Assembly (NCBI GenBank): GCA_963693315.1
Contig: OY856186.1
Span: 131,864,164 to 131,928,163, forward strand
Source of the DNA: Diogma glabrata
Taxonomy: Eukaryota > Arthropoda > Insecta > Diptera > Cylindrotomidae
Length of the DNA stretch: 64,000 nt
Direction of reading: 5' to 3'
The notes beneath the pieces are model-generated. The model was given only the letters and a program-made list of their open reading frames with translations, was not told where the DNA came from and ran no database searches. Shown one piece after another: positions 26,131 to 37,960 of the stretch. The translations under genes were made by a program, and so were the position numbers. How positions within the stretch are numbered: position 1 is the stretch's first letter; each line of letters starts with the position of its first letter.

Positions 26131-26411
26131 ACTCGTGGTATTACAACCGAAAACAAAATTATAAAACACATAACGTTAGTACGAACACATCGTTTGTTTC
26201 CTTGCAACATAACATTGTGTCAATGCAAAATTTATTTACTACATTGTAGTTCGTTTTACAAAAAGTGTGTTTTTTAAATTTTAGGTAGATTTCATATAAA
26301 AATCTCCCTATTGCAATGGGCTTCATTTCATGTCGGAATTTCGGAAAAATTTTTGTGCCAAACATATGCCAAATATATGATAAGCGGCGACGAAAAAACA
26401 AAAAAATAAAA

Positions 26412-26681
<270 letters not shown>

Positions 26682-26689
26682 GATATGAG

Positions 26690-28235
26690 ATATAACGAAA
26701 ACGACCGGCACTCTCACGGTCGCATTTGTTGAGGTAGATCAAAAAAATTTCCTGAACATGTGTGTACTATTAATATCTCGGATGAGTTCGTGAACCAGCA
26801 AAATCTGACACGGCATTAAGGAACTCGAGTCTTTTTCTAAAAAAATTGATTTTTTAAAACCGTTATAACGGCCGTTTGGATAATAATATTTAAAAAAAAT
26901 TAACAAGTTTAGAATCTTTGGAATCTTTTTTATCAATTTGTTTTAAAAATAGACCTCTGCAGTTAGAGGTTCCTGAGTGAGCGGCTCGAAAAAAAAGTTT
27001 GCAAAAACAATTTTTTTTTGAAACAACCGGCACTCTCACGGTCGCATTTGTAAAGCCAGATCAAAAAACCTTTTCAAAAAATGTGCGTTTTATTAAAATC
27101 TTGGACAAGTTCGTTAATCAGCCAAATCCAACACATGGTTAAGAAACTAGAGGTTTTATACTAAAAAAAAACTCTGTTTTTTAGATCCGTTATAACGGCC
27201 GTTTAGATTCTAATTTTTTTAAAAACTTCATAAATTTAGAATCTTAAAAAAAACCTTCGTAATCAGTTTCTTTCAAGAAAAAGACCTCTGCAGTTGGAGG
27301 TTTCTGAGTGAGCGGCTAAAAAAAAACTCTGTTTTTTAGATCCGTTATAACGGCCGTTTAGATTCTAATTTTTTTAAAAACTTCATAAATTTAGAATCTT
27401 AAAAAAAACCTTCGTAATCAGTTTCTTTCAAGAAAAAGACCTCTGCAGTTGGAGGTTTCTGAGTGAGCGGCTCCAACAAAAAAGCTTGTAAAACACAAAA
27501 TGCGTTTGAATCAACTGGCACTCTCACGGTCGCATTTGTGGAGCCAGATCAAAAAACCTTCCGTAAACATGTGTGTTTTATTAATATCTTGGACAAGTTC
27601 GTAAATCAGAAAAATCTGACACGTGGTTAAATAACTAAAGGCTTTATACTAGAAAAAAAATTAGTTTTTTTAATCCGTTATATCCGTTATAACGGCCGTT
27701 TGGATACTAATATTTTTAAAAACTTCATAAATTTAGAATTTGTAGAAACGTTTTAATCCGTTTCTTATAAATATAAACCTCTGCAGTTAGAGGTTTTTGA
27801 CTTGTGGGCTTACACAAAAAAGTTTGCAACAATCCATAACTACAATTTCCAAAAACCTTATAACAGTCAATGAAAAAAAAAATAAAAAGGTTTGAATAGA
27901 AGAAATTAATTTTTTTTTCTTAGAAATAAACTATTTTGATATTTTGCAGTAATTGGACGACTTATGATATAGCGTAGGTTTGTGTCATAAATTGTCACAC
28001 ACATGTTCTGTGGTAGATTTGATATTTGTTTGTTGGGAAAATTGGATAGATATAGTTTTGCATATATATGTAGCTAATTTTCTTTTTAAAATTTGTTCGA
28101 TATCTGTTTGAAATTAGTTTGTGTTGTTTAAACTAATCTGATACATCAGATTCTACTGGCACACAAAACTGTCTGATCTCGAAATCTACCTATTTCTTGC
28201 GGATGTACGTGCCGCTTGGACTTTTTTTTATTTTT
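26690..28235. repeat. Repeat block A: tandem units of about 320-490 bp plus a common tail
   Basis: Units marked by CACTCTCACGGTCGCATTTG start near 26710, 27032 and 27520. Each continues with CCGTTATAACGGCCGTTTGG (a perfect 12-bp palindrome at its head) and CCTCTGCAGTTAGAGG-like hairpins. After the last unit comes a tail of about 375 bp (27855-28230) containing CTGATACATCAGATT, which recurs at 32420-32795. The shared unit-plus-tail order suggests a mobile or satellite family. No coding sequence was seen. A hairpin like GCGG...CCGC sits at the tail end, but no Helitron CTRR terminus was found. Confidence 0.8.
27161..27472. repeat. Recent 156-bp tandem duplication inside repeat block A
   Basis: The segment 27161-27316 (CTAAAAAAAAACTCTG to GAGTGAGCGG) is repeated immediately at 27317-27472 and looks identical. 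This explains why the second repeat unit is longer than the first. Confidence 0.85.
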
Positions 28236-28239
28236 TTTT

Positions 28240-28960
28240 TGTTTTTTCTGAAGTCGGTTCAATTTTTTTTAAAAGTTTTTTTATTTTTTCATTTTTAGTG
28301 TAGAGTTTTGAAAAAAAACGGCATATTTTCATGCATAGAAATTATATAGAACCACCTCGGCATCTATAGCAATATAATACATCTCAAACCATCCAAATAG
28401 AATAAGCGGTTTCGAATAAATCGACGAAAATACATAAAAAATGCAGTTGTTTTCAATTTCCTGAAAAACTGTATTTTTAACGTCATAGAATAAAATTTGG
28501 GATAACCTCAGAATCTACCTTTATAAAATACAATTTAAATTATCCAAATCGAATAAGCCGTTTTCGAGAAATCCGTGAACATAAAAAACACAGTTTTTTT
28601 CAATTTTCTGAAAAACAGTATTTTTCCATCATAGAAGAAAATATGGGACCACACCCAAATCTACTTTAATAGAATGCAATTTAAGTCATCCAAATCGTAT
28701 GAGCCGTTTTGATAAATCGGTGAATTGCAGACATACATCAACATTTATCAAAAACTACAGTTTTTTCAATTTTTCTGAAAAACGGTATTTTTCACTTCAA
28801 AGTAAAAAAATATGGAAACATTTCGGCATCTACATAGAATATAATTTAAATCATCTAAATCGAATGAGCCGTTTTCGAGAAATCGGTGATCAAACATCAA
28901 TAGACTTAAAAAAAACCCAGTGTAACACAGAACCTCCTTCCTTTTCGAAGTCGGTTAAAA
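28240..28960. repeat. Tandem repeat, about 150-165-bp units, four copies
   Basis: CTGAAAAAC.GTATTTTT recurs near 28302, 28463, 28609 and 28775. In each unit it is followed by a box like AAATCGAATGAGCCGTTTTC (28858) and GAGAAATCGGTGA. The array is bracketed by GAAGTCGGTT at about 28250 and 28947. Units are clearly diverged from one another. Confidence 0.8.
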
Positions 28961-28964
28961 ATAA

Positions 28965-31060
28965 ATAAAGTAAAATAAGAATAATCATCTTTGACTGTGT
29001 AGTAGCGTAATTTCAATCACAAGAACACCTCTCACCACTCACAACAGTAAAAAGTTTTCCTAGTCTAGTTTCTCTAGACGGTATCAACGAAAAGAAACCA
29101 AAAAAGGCTTTCATAAAAAATTCATCTTGAAAAAATGGAAAACGCATTAGTTGGGTTCCATGTGCTAACAAGATGTCCTTGAAGTATTTGTGGTAATGAT
29201 TTATGTTAGACTAGAAAATATAGCTTTTAAAGAAGACATGACAGCCTGGAAATGAAAAATGCAGTCGGTGTGAAGTGGATCCTAGCGACCTCTTAAAAGC
29301 TGAAGTGAAAGAAATGAATGACTCGAAAATTTATCTAAAAAAGCTGGAAGAAAGTGAAAATGTCAGGATGTGGAAAATAGCAGCATATTGTAGCACATAT
29401 AATCATTTCAATTCTTTGTATTAAAGAATCACACATCCAGAACGCCTGTAAAGGAACGTAGTAATACTAGCACGTGATCTATTTCCACAAGCGACGTTCA
29501 TTTTTTGTTGAGTTGTAAATTACATGTTAATCAGCGAGCTCAACAAAGAAAAATCGTTTAGTGAACTTTACATGAAGTCTATAACGATCATAGACATATG
29601 GGACAAGTCCAATACATCAGACTTTATGCTTGATAACCCGTCTTTTCTTAGCCTGATTTTGATCTGAAACATCATATTTGGACTACAATCAAACCGAATA
29701 AGAATAAATCACGGACGTTGTACTAACTCTTTATACAAGTGGTTCATTTCAAAATGCCTTTATTGTATCTGCAGAGCTTCACAATAAACCATAAAACACA
29801 CAAATTTAAGTTCAACAAGCCGATACCATGGCGATATCTTGTGCATCTATTTGACCACTTCCGACATAATAGCTTGAAAAAACTCTCTTGATGTCAACAT
29901 CTACGCCCTATGTTTTTGCTGTAGAAGACGTACAATCAAATTGATTGTCAACTCATTTTATTGTGGATGCATATTTAATTTTTTAGCTTTATCAAAATTG
30001 GTTATGTTCATATCTATCTTTTAGATAAAAAAAAATACGAGCTAACATGAGATATCACATAGTATTGCCATTAGAAGTGATAAATCACTAGTCAAGGTGA
30101 TATCCTAGGGGTGTTGGTGGATCGAAAGAAATATTGTTGTAAGTTCCATTAACCCATAGATAGCAGATTCTTTCATTGACCGGTAGGAATTTCATCACCA
30201 ACTTTTGACAAATAGTTTTTTTTTTAAAAATCATCGAACCTGTAACAAAGATTAAGTTGTCTTAACTTTGCTTATACTTAAATTTTAAATAATAATGACC
30301 AATCATCATTGATGAACCTTATCGACGATTAATTTAATCGTTTTTCAGCTTTTTGTAATAACATACATGATACATTCTCAGATTGAAAAAGTTTTATTCT
30401 TAGAAAAATAATTGTAATCCCTAATAATTAAAAGCTTTAATCCTTAAAAATATAAATGTAATATTACTTTATTCATAATTCATATATGCTAATATTTTAT
30501 TATATGATAACACAGCAAAATTTTAACAGCCAATTTAGGAACATTTACACTATATTTATTTTACATCATCATTTATTTTGTTTATGATTCAGGTGCAATT
30601 TCCCTTTAGGAAATTCTTAAGATATGAAAATGAAAAAAATTCTTGTTGCACGTTCAGGAATGTAATGTTCAAAATTTGTTTATTTTGTATTAAGAGATTT
30701 TTTTACATTTTATGGCATTTTAGATACAAGATAAAACTTTTATTTATTATTACGAGTATACGTAACCTTGTTGAAAGAATATGAAAAGTGGTTAAATTAC
30801 AAAAAAAAAACGAGGTGTAATTAAGTGTAATTATTTTTGCACACTTTTATTTAGATTAATATTAATCAATATTACAGCAACGTATTTAAAGTAATATACA
30901 TTTAAAGTATATTACTTTAAATATAAAATTTAATATTAAAATAAAATTTAATATTCATTTCAAGTAATATATATTTTATATTTAAAGTAGTATACACTAT
31001 GCATGTTTTCCAATAGTCTTAGACCAAAAGCTTAGTAAAATTAAAATATATTTTTTCAAT
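28965..31060. other. Mostly non-coding; one coding-like relic
   Basis: Apart from the relic at 29.2-29.65 kb nothing is recognised. A palindromic AT stretch built on TTTAAAGTA.TA.TACTTTAAA lies at about 30885-31000. Confidence 0.4.
29225..29660 (+). pseudogene. Coding-like relic, family not recognised
   Basis: Joined over frameshifts, the strand reads MTAWK, then KCSRCEVDPSDLLKAEVKEM and NDSKIYLKKLEESENVRMWK (about 29255-29385). After a stop-rich gap an open run follows at about 29525-29667 beginning MLISELNKEKSFSELYMKS. The Trp-Lys-Cys-x-x-Cys start and the helical sequence after it are faintly like the region behind the SET domain of arthropod SMYD proteins. That is only a guess from memory. 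No splice sites could be assigned. It could also be chance. Confidence 0.2.
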
Positions 31061-31064
31061 TGGG

Positions 31065-31130
31065 GAGTAGATTCTATACCGGATTAGGAAGAAAATACCG
31101 GATTAGGAACTATACCGGATTAGGAAGAAA
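31065..31130. repeat. Short minisatellite, TACCGGATTAGGAA x3
   Basis: ATACCGGATTAGGAA occurs three times at 31076-31127 with spacers of 5-9 bp. The flanking stretch to 31350 is less AT-rich than average but not recognised. Confidence 0.7.
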
Positions 31131-31369
31131 AGAAAAAAGGGAGAATAGAGACTCTGGCGACCCCAGAGGCGCAGAAGGCACGACCGTCACGTCACCCCAT
31201 TATTATGTTAATACATTTAGCACATATCGAGTATCAAGTAACATATTGATTAATATCGTAATCGAAAGTAACTTACCCCATAATGTCTGGCTCCCACGCT
31301 GCAGCCCCCTCCTATCCCTTAGTCCCGCATACCAGGTAAGGCTTTTTTTTGGAAAAATTTTTTTGAAAA

Positions 31370-32800
31370 AATCGGCATTCTCACGGTCGCATTTGTAGAG
31401 CTAGATCAAAAAACCTTTTCTAAAAATGTGTGTTTTATTAATATCTTGAACTAGTATTTTTTTTATTCGCCTACATATTAAAGTGTTACTTTATTACTGT
31501 GATTTGCGGCTTTGAAGCATCACTTTTCAACTATTTATTTTGTTGTCAAAGCTACGTCCAAAAAAGTAAAAAGCATTTGTATTTGTTTAAATTCTATGAA
31601 AAATAGAATTTTTTATCAATGCAACCCTCAAATTCAAAATTTCATTATCCAATTAAAATAGTTGTTATCATTTGTTGTCATAGCTACACAATAATTTGAA
31701 AAAAATAATAAATATTTTGTCAAAGGTTACTTGTTCCACATATTTTTATTTTAAAATTTATAATTTTAATTTAGAATAAACAACTTTTCTTAAAATATTT
31801 TGCTTGCGGCGAATAAAAAATAGTATATGATGCACGGACGTAAACTATTTTGGACTCGATTTGCAAACTCCACATCCGTCCAAAATCTTTAGCTTTACGT
31901 CCTAGCATCATAATGTACTATTTTGGATACTAATATTTTTAAAAACTTCATAAATTTAGAATCTTTGAAACCTTTTTTATCAATTTTTTCAAAAAATAGA
32001 CCTTTGCAGTTGGAGGTTTCAGAGTAAGCGGCTCCAACAAACAAGCTTAAAAAATACAAAATGCGTTTGAATCAACTGGCACTCTTACGGTCGCATTTGT
32101 TTAGCCAGATCAAAAAACTTTTATTAAAAATTTGTGTATTATGAATGTCTAGGACAAGCTCGTAAATCAGCAAAATCCAACACATAGTTAAGAAACTAGG
32201 GTCTTTATACTAGAAAAAAAATTGGTTTTTTAAATCCGTTATAACAGCTGTTTGGATACTAATATTTTTTAAAACTTCATAAATTTAGAATCTGTGGGAT
32301 TTTAATCCGTTTCTTATAAATATAAACCTCTGCAGTTGGAGGTTTTTGACTTGTCCGCTTCAACAAAAAAGTTTGAAACAATTGCAAAAACCTTAACAAC
32401 AACAATTTGCAAAAACCTTATAACAGTCAATGAAAAAGAAAATAAAAATATTTGAATTGAAGAAATGAATTTTTTTTCTTAAAAATAAACTATTTTGATA
32501 TTTTGCAGTAATTGCACGACATATGATATAGAGTAGGTTTGCCGTGTGTTTTTCAAATAGTGTCATAAATTGTCACACGTGTTTTGTGGTAGATTTGATA
32601 TTTGTTTGTTGCAAAATTGGATAGATGTAGTTTTGCTCATATGTAGCTTATTTTCTTTTTAAAATTTGTTCGATATCTGTTTGATATTATATTGTTTTGT
32701 TTAAACTAATCTGATACATCAGATTTTACTTGTATACAAAACTGTCTGATCTCAAAATCTACCTATTTCTAGCGGAAATCTTGCCGCTCGGACTTTTTTA
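31370..32800. repeat. Repeat block B: dispersed copy of block A
   Basis: Unit starts resembling CATTCTCACGGTCGCATTTG lie near 31375 and 32078. The second unit is followed by the same tail as block A (32420-32795, with CTGATACATCAGATT). The first unit is interrupted by an inserted inverted-repeat element at 31447-31922, after which the unit resumes at GGATACTAATATTTTTAAAA. Same orientation as block A. Confidence 0.8.
31447..31922. mobile_element. Inverted-repeat insertion inside repeat block B
   Basis: Relative to the other copies of the block, about 475 bp is inserted. TTTTTTTTATTCGCC near its left end is complementary to GGCGAATAAAAAA at 31806-31818. Its right 100 bp (31823-31922) is itself a palindrome (TGATGCACGGACGTAAA against TTTACGTCCTAGCATCA). 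It could be a MITE or two insertions. Some of the host repeat (between CTTG and TTTTGGATAC) is missing at the site. Confidence 0.55.
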
Positions 32801-35800
32801 CTTTAAATTTTAAAATTATAACAAAAGAATGTTGTATAAGGGCATAAGGCTTCTATAGATAAAGTTAATATAGCAAAAACCCTATAGAGGTGAATTCTTC
32901 GATAATTTTGTTCTAAGAGTATTTCTCAAAGTAAATTATACGACATTAATAAAGGCAAAATTTATCAAAGAAAATAATGCTATTACTTGTTCTACAAACG
33001 ATTATACAACAACTTATCAGAAGTGTTATGGAGGTTTTGTTGTTGTTCTAGCTCGTTTTTTGGAAAAGCTTGCGTAAGCCATGTGTAAGACTGTTACAGA
33101 CAAACTTAAATCATCAATAAAATTTTTTCTCTATAAGGTGGTCTGAGGAGGAAAAATAAAATTTGGTGTTAGTGAAGTATAAAAATAATATTGCAGATTG
33201 AAAACAGAAATTAACTTCTTAGCTGGTGATTTAATTTTCAAATATATTTTTATTTATTAAATTTAATTTATATTAAATTGTAACTATTAGGGTTAAACTT
33301 AAAATTAAAATACAAATAGCAAACAACGTTTAAATTGAGTGAAACAATAATGAGGATTCATACGATTCTTTTTTATCGAAGTAATTACATATTACAGAAT
33401 AGATAAGTGAAAATCGCGCTGGATCGTCAATCTAAAGGAAACGAGTTCGATTCCCGGGGTGATTAATTTGAAAAAAATAAAATTTAAAAAAAAAAAATTT
33501 ATAAAATAAAATGGCCAGCATAAACCAGAGTTGAAATTCCTCCTTATATCACTCCTTTATTCCGTTCTTTCAGAGCGAGTAACATAAAAAAATATAACGC
33601 TCCCGCATATGGGTCATTCTTTTACAAACCGAACACTTTTCTGACAAATACATTTTTGATTTGGCTGAAATTTTTTTAGGGGATGTATATTTTTTTTCGA
33701 TGTTCCAGGACTTTTTACTGTTAGAAAAAAATTAATTTATTTTAATTGGGTTCTATACAACAAAAAAGATATACATGTTCGAGATCTTTTTCTTTTTTTT
33801 TGGGAAAATAGAACGTATCTAAAATTCAAGAATTTTGTGATTTTTGGCTTGAAGATTTATTTTCAAAAATTCATAACTTCGGTTTACAAGAGTAAAGATA
33901 GACACAATAGGAATTTGTTAATAATTTTTATAGATTATCGTTTTTTTTATCAAAAGTCCGGTTTGTAACTATAAAATAAAACAGAAAAAAAGTGTGAGAA
34001 AATCAAAAATAAATCAAACCAAGCAAATCTAAAACATTTAAAGATCACTTAACTTTGTTAATTTATAATTTCAATTTCTACCTTCACATTCCTAATATAT
34101 ACGTAACTTGTTTTGTTTTTTTTTACATAAACAGAAAAACTTTTAAATTTATTATTTTTAAAAAACAGAAAAGAAAAAAATTCTACAAGATTATTAGCAA
34201 CATAAGCTCTTAAAGTTGTTACTTTAGAAATATGATGACAATTTTATATTATTATTGTTTTTGTTATATAGAAACTGATAAATGTTTTTTTTTCAGCGAC
34301 AGATGTTCCATTCCGTGTAAATGTTTCATTTTTCTAAATCTGAAGTTTTAAAAGAAAAAAATATATAGAGTTAAATTAATTACAAAGGTGAATTTTTTGC
34401 TTCAAAATGGGGTTTGTGATAAATTTAATGTTTATTTATAGTGTTTTTTGTTCTATAAGATAAAATTGTTGCTTTGTTTTAAAATCTAACTTTTTCATTG
34501 TAAATTATATCCGTTACTATTTTTGAGATCGAGATCGAAAGCTCCAGTAATCAAAATGAAAATACCGTCTACCTTTCGTTGATTTTAAATAAGTATAAAT
34601 AAATAACCTTCTTCAAATTATGCGTCGCGGAAAAGGTCACTTTAATTTTGTAAGTATAGTGAAAAGATGGCAACAATTATGTATTTAGAATTTTTATAAA
34701 GTTTAATGCAACTTCATATTTTTTGGTAGGCAATGTAAAAGGCTACCTGCATTCGGCATGCTAATATGTAGGTTTATTCCAGTTTTTATAAGATTTATAA
34801 GTATAAATCTATCTATTTTATTAAAATGGTAATCCCGATAATAGTGCACAAAACCGAATTGCAACAAATCACATTCTTTTAAATTAAAAATAACAAACAC
34901 GTGACAAATTTAATTTTTCTGATTAACATTTTTATTCGAATTAAACTTTTCACATTCCTTTTCTTTTCGTTTATATATTTTTTTCTAAAGAAAACTTTTC
35001 ATTTTGTTTTCCAACTATAAAATTTATGTAAATTTCATTTCATCAATACTTTTAAAACATTAAAAAGAAACAAGAAAACAGCATAGGATAAAAAAATTAT
35101 TGTAAAGTTTTGTAAAATAAAAGTTTCACCGAACCTGATACAGAAATTTGTATTTTATAAATAAGGAAAAAAAGAAAAAATGAAATCTCATTTTTTAAAT
35201 TTATATTTGAAAAGAAGAAGAAGAAAAATGAAAGAAATCATGAAAATGTTATTTTTGTTTTTCGATTTTTCGTTAGTTAGACATATGTTATCTTTCATAA
35301 ATCATAATATGACTGACGATAAGTTTAAAAATGTTAAAATATATAATATAAATCAAAATAAGTATAATAAATGATTGGAAAATCAAGCAGCTTTTGCGAC
35401 CTGAGTTTTGTCGAATTGATGATGATCAGCATTGACATGTAAATGTAATTTCCTATTCCAGATTTTAAGTTTTATTTTTAAATACTAGCACAGGAGATGT
35501 CATACTTTTTTCTAAATCATGATTCATGACATAAGATAGCCTAACGTTCCATAACAGGACAAAGGAAACAAAAATAAAATATAAGGGTTTAAGGCAAAAT
35601 CTTAAAATATTAGCACGAACAAAACTAACATTAGGTCCACGTTCGCATCGATTTCCCGAAAACGAGTTATCTACAAATACCTGTACCCGGTTTTGAAGAA
35701 AAACGTGTTCTAGACCGAGTTGTGAAAACTTGACCATTTTTGATTTTTCTGAAACTTGGTATATAAGTAGTATGGACAAAATAAAAAATACTACTTAATT

Positions 35801-36090
35801 TATATTTTTTTTAAAGTGCATGGTTTGAGCATAGGGGGCTCCTCAAAATGCATGAAAAATAAATAAATTCTGCCAATCCGATGTAATTTTGAAATTAAAT
35901 TGCTCAAGAACGTCTTTACCGATTTCAGCAAACTTTTTTTGTTTGATAGATGATTAGTTAGCCATTTGAAAAAAAATTAATTAATATCTTTTGTAATTAA
36001 TTTTTAAATAAAAATATTAAAAAAACTTTTTTAAAAATGGCGCTAGGGTCGAAGATCAATTGGAATTTAATTAATTTTTTTTCTGAAAAT
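32801..36090. other. Non-coding DNA, nothing recognised
   Basis: No domain-bearing frame was seen. At 33440-33465 GAGTTCGATTCCCGGGG resembles the B box and T-arm of a tRNA, but no matching A box or acceptor stem was found upstream, so no tRNA gene is called. Confidence 0.45.
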
Positions 36091-36360
36091 AGTTCTATTT
36101 TTACTCTAAAATATATCAAATTTACAAAGAGGCATTAATTTTTGTTCTAGAGATATTTAATTTTAAAGATTTTTAGTACGACTAAAATTCTAATTTTTCA
36201 TCATTTTTTTAAACAACTTCCATTAACACAAAATATTAAACTCAATTCAATTTTAACTTTTTTTTTTTAAATGTAGTTCTATCCTTACTTTAAAATATAT
36301 CAAATTTACAAAGAGTTAAATCGTGTTCTTGAGATATTTAATTTTAAAAATTTTTTTTAA
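36091..36360. repeat. Two-copy repeat, about 180 bp apart
   Basis: AAAATATATCAAATTTACAA followed by GAGATATTTAATTTTAAA occurs at about 36105-36170 and again at 36285-36350 with modest divergence. Confidence 0.6.
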
Positions 36361-36378
36361 AAATTAAAAATTCAAACT

Positions 36379-36751
36379 GGGAGACAATCGACCTTACGCC
36401 GAAGTATCTATTGCTGGAATAGCTATTCGTAGATTGCTGGACAGGTGTGCTTATAACATCGCAGTATTGGGCTGTGGTGCTGACCTATTTATTAAAGAAA
36501 CTGGGATAAAGGGGTGCGGCAGAATTTCGTTTATTTCAACCACTAGTGGATCCAAACAAAACATATTAGGATATGTACGTGCGCTGGTTCAGTATGGAGG
36601 GTGATCTCAAATCATATCCATCTTTATCGCCCGTAGTATGCAACAATCCTTATATCTGAGGTTTGATTTCTGGAAAGCTTTTGGTCTTCAACCCTCTTTT
36701 GTAAGTGAAAAAAAACAGCCAGGTACCCCCTTCCATTACCAAATTATCATA
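36379..36751 (+). pseudogene. Old Ty3/gypsy element: protease region (fragment 1 of 3)
   Basis: The frame reads DNRPYAEVSIAGIAIRRLLD and then CAYNIAVLG. In related gypsy-type retropepsins this is the catalytic LLDSGAS segment; here the aspartate survives but the following Ser-Gly is replaced by Arg-Cys. After an in-frame TGA near 36602 it resumes as SQIISIFIARSMQQSLYL and FDFWKAFGLQPSF, the flap-side end of the domain. The fragment is cut at 36752-36755 by the younger gypsy element and resumes at 49484. Upstream of 36379 no gag is readable, so the 5' part is lost. Confidence 0.75.
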
Positions 36752-36755
36752 CTCT

Positions 36756-37911
36756 TGTAGTAAAACAAATTACATAGTTTTCCTACAACAACCTCTCAAA
36801 GTATATTCGCAATATCTTCTAAATTCCTACCCATGAATATAAAAACAATTGACCTAAAACTCTATTAAAATTGAAAACAAATATTTCATAACCTACCTTT
36901 TAATTACCTTTTTCTGGGTTATTTTAAAATATTTTTTAATATCGTTTAATTTAAATAAAATCAATTCGCGACATTGGCATTAAATAAAATTTAATTAAAA
37001 CAAAATCAGTAGGTCAGTTGTTTCGATTTCAAAAACAATAATCAACGAGTAATCATTTTTTTTAATTATATAAGTAATATTTTAATGAATAATCGGGGAG
37101 TCGTTCAGTAAACAAAAAACAAACCGGTTCAGTCAATTTTAAATCAGCGAGTCAATTCTGACAAAAATCAATCAGTCAGTCGTGAAATTATATTCTAAAG
37201 TTAAGTTATATTCTAAAGTAAAATAAAGTTTAAGTTCATTAAAATAAGTTGAGTTCATTTGAAATAAGTTAAGTCAATTTTTATCGAATCGAGCAATTAA
37301 CGAGAAATCGATCAATACGGTGTGAAAACCAAGTTAGAAAAAACAGTTACTAAAGCCAATATTTATGTACAATTTTTGTAAACATAAAACGGAAAAGTTG
37401 TACTTATTGAATTGCCTATAAAAGCCAATTTAATTTTAACAGATGAAGAATCTTTGGTGATTAATCTTGTGTAATCCAACACATCTAGTTGGTCTTAAAA
37501 ATATATAAATAAATAAAAGTAACCTTACAAAAAAAATCATACATAAAAGTGTATATAAATAAACATAAGTATTTTACAAATATATATATTTAAAGAAAAT
37601 AAGTTTAACTGTAGTGTTTTTTTTAAGTGTTAACATTAAATCTTTTTCTAACACACCACACACTACACATCCACCAGTTTCACTACCTTTTCATAAACAG
37701 TAGTGACAAATTGTTTGTAGTGACAAATTGCTACTCAAATAGTGTGTGAAACAACCATAATCGCACTAAGGCTAACATTGTCACTGCATTTTAACATAGT
37801 AGTGCACATATAAATAATTGCACTACAATTCAATTACATAGTATAGTGCCTTATCAAAAATTGCACTACATATTATTATACAGTAGTGTTGTTATCACCT
37901 TTGGCACTACA
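36756..37911 (+). repeat. 5' LTR of the gypsy element
   Basis: It is 1156 bp, TGTAGT to ACTACA. It contains a TATA-box-like TATAAAA at 37417-37423 and a polyadenylation-like AATAAA at 37512-37517, in an order compatible with U3-R-U5. The last 270 bp holds many CACTAC/GTAGTG boxes in both orientations. Confidence 0.93.
37417..37423 (+). promoter_or_regulatory. Probable TATA box of the gypsy LTR
   Basis: TATAAAA in CCTATAAAAGCC stands out in an LTR otherwise poor in GC-flanked TATA motifs. The AATAAA about 95 bp downstream would then lie in R. No transcription data are available, so the start site is inferred. Confidence 0.45.
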
Positions 37912-37913
37912 TT

Positions 37914-37925
37914 TGGCGCAGCCGG
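37914..37925 (+). promoter_or_regulatory. Primer-binding site of the gypsy element
   Basis: TGGCGCAGCCGG lies 2 nt after the 5' LTR and begins with the TGG that pairs with a tRNA 3' CCA. It differs at one position from the serine-tRNA site TGGCGCAGTCGG that I recall for the 297/17.6 group of fly elements, so a tRNA-Ser primer is likely but not proven. Confidence 0.75.
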
Positions 37926-37960
37926 TTTGTCCTTTCCGACATAAGGACAGGAAGGATTAG

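Noticed and set aside
28699..28968. 89-codon open frame
   Set aside because: It lies wholly in the 150-165-bp tandem repeat.
32755..32800. Helitron 3' terminus at the end of repeat blocks A and B
   Set aside because: A short GC hairpin is there, but no CTRR end or A-T border could be identified in either copy.
33420..33475. tRNA gene or tRNA-derived SINE
   Set aside because: Only a B-box/T-arm-like GAGTTCGATTCCCGG is present; no A box, acceptor stem or cloverleaf could be assembled.
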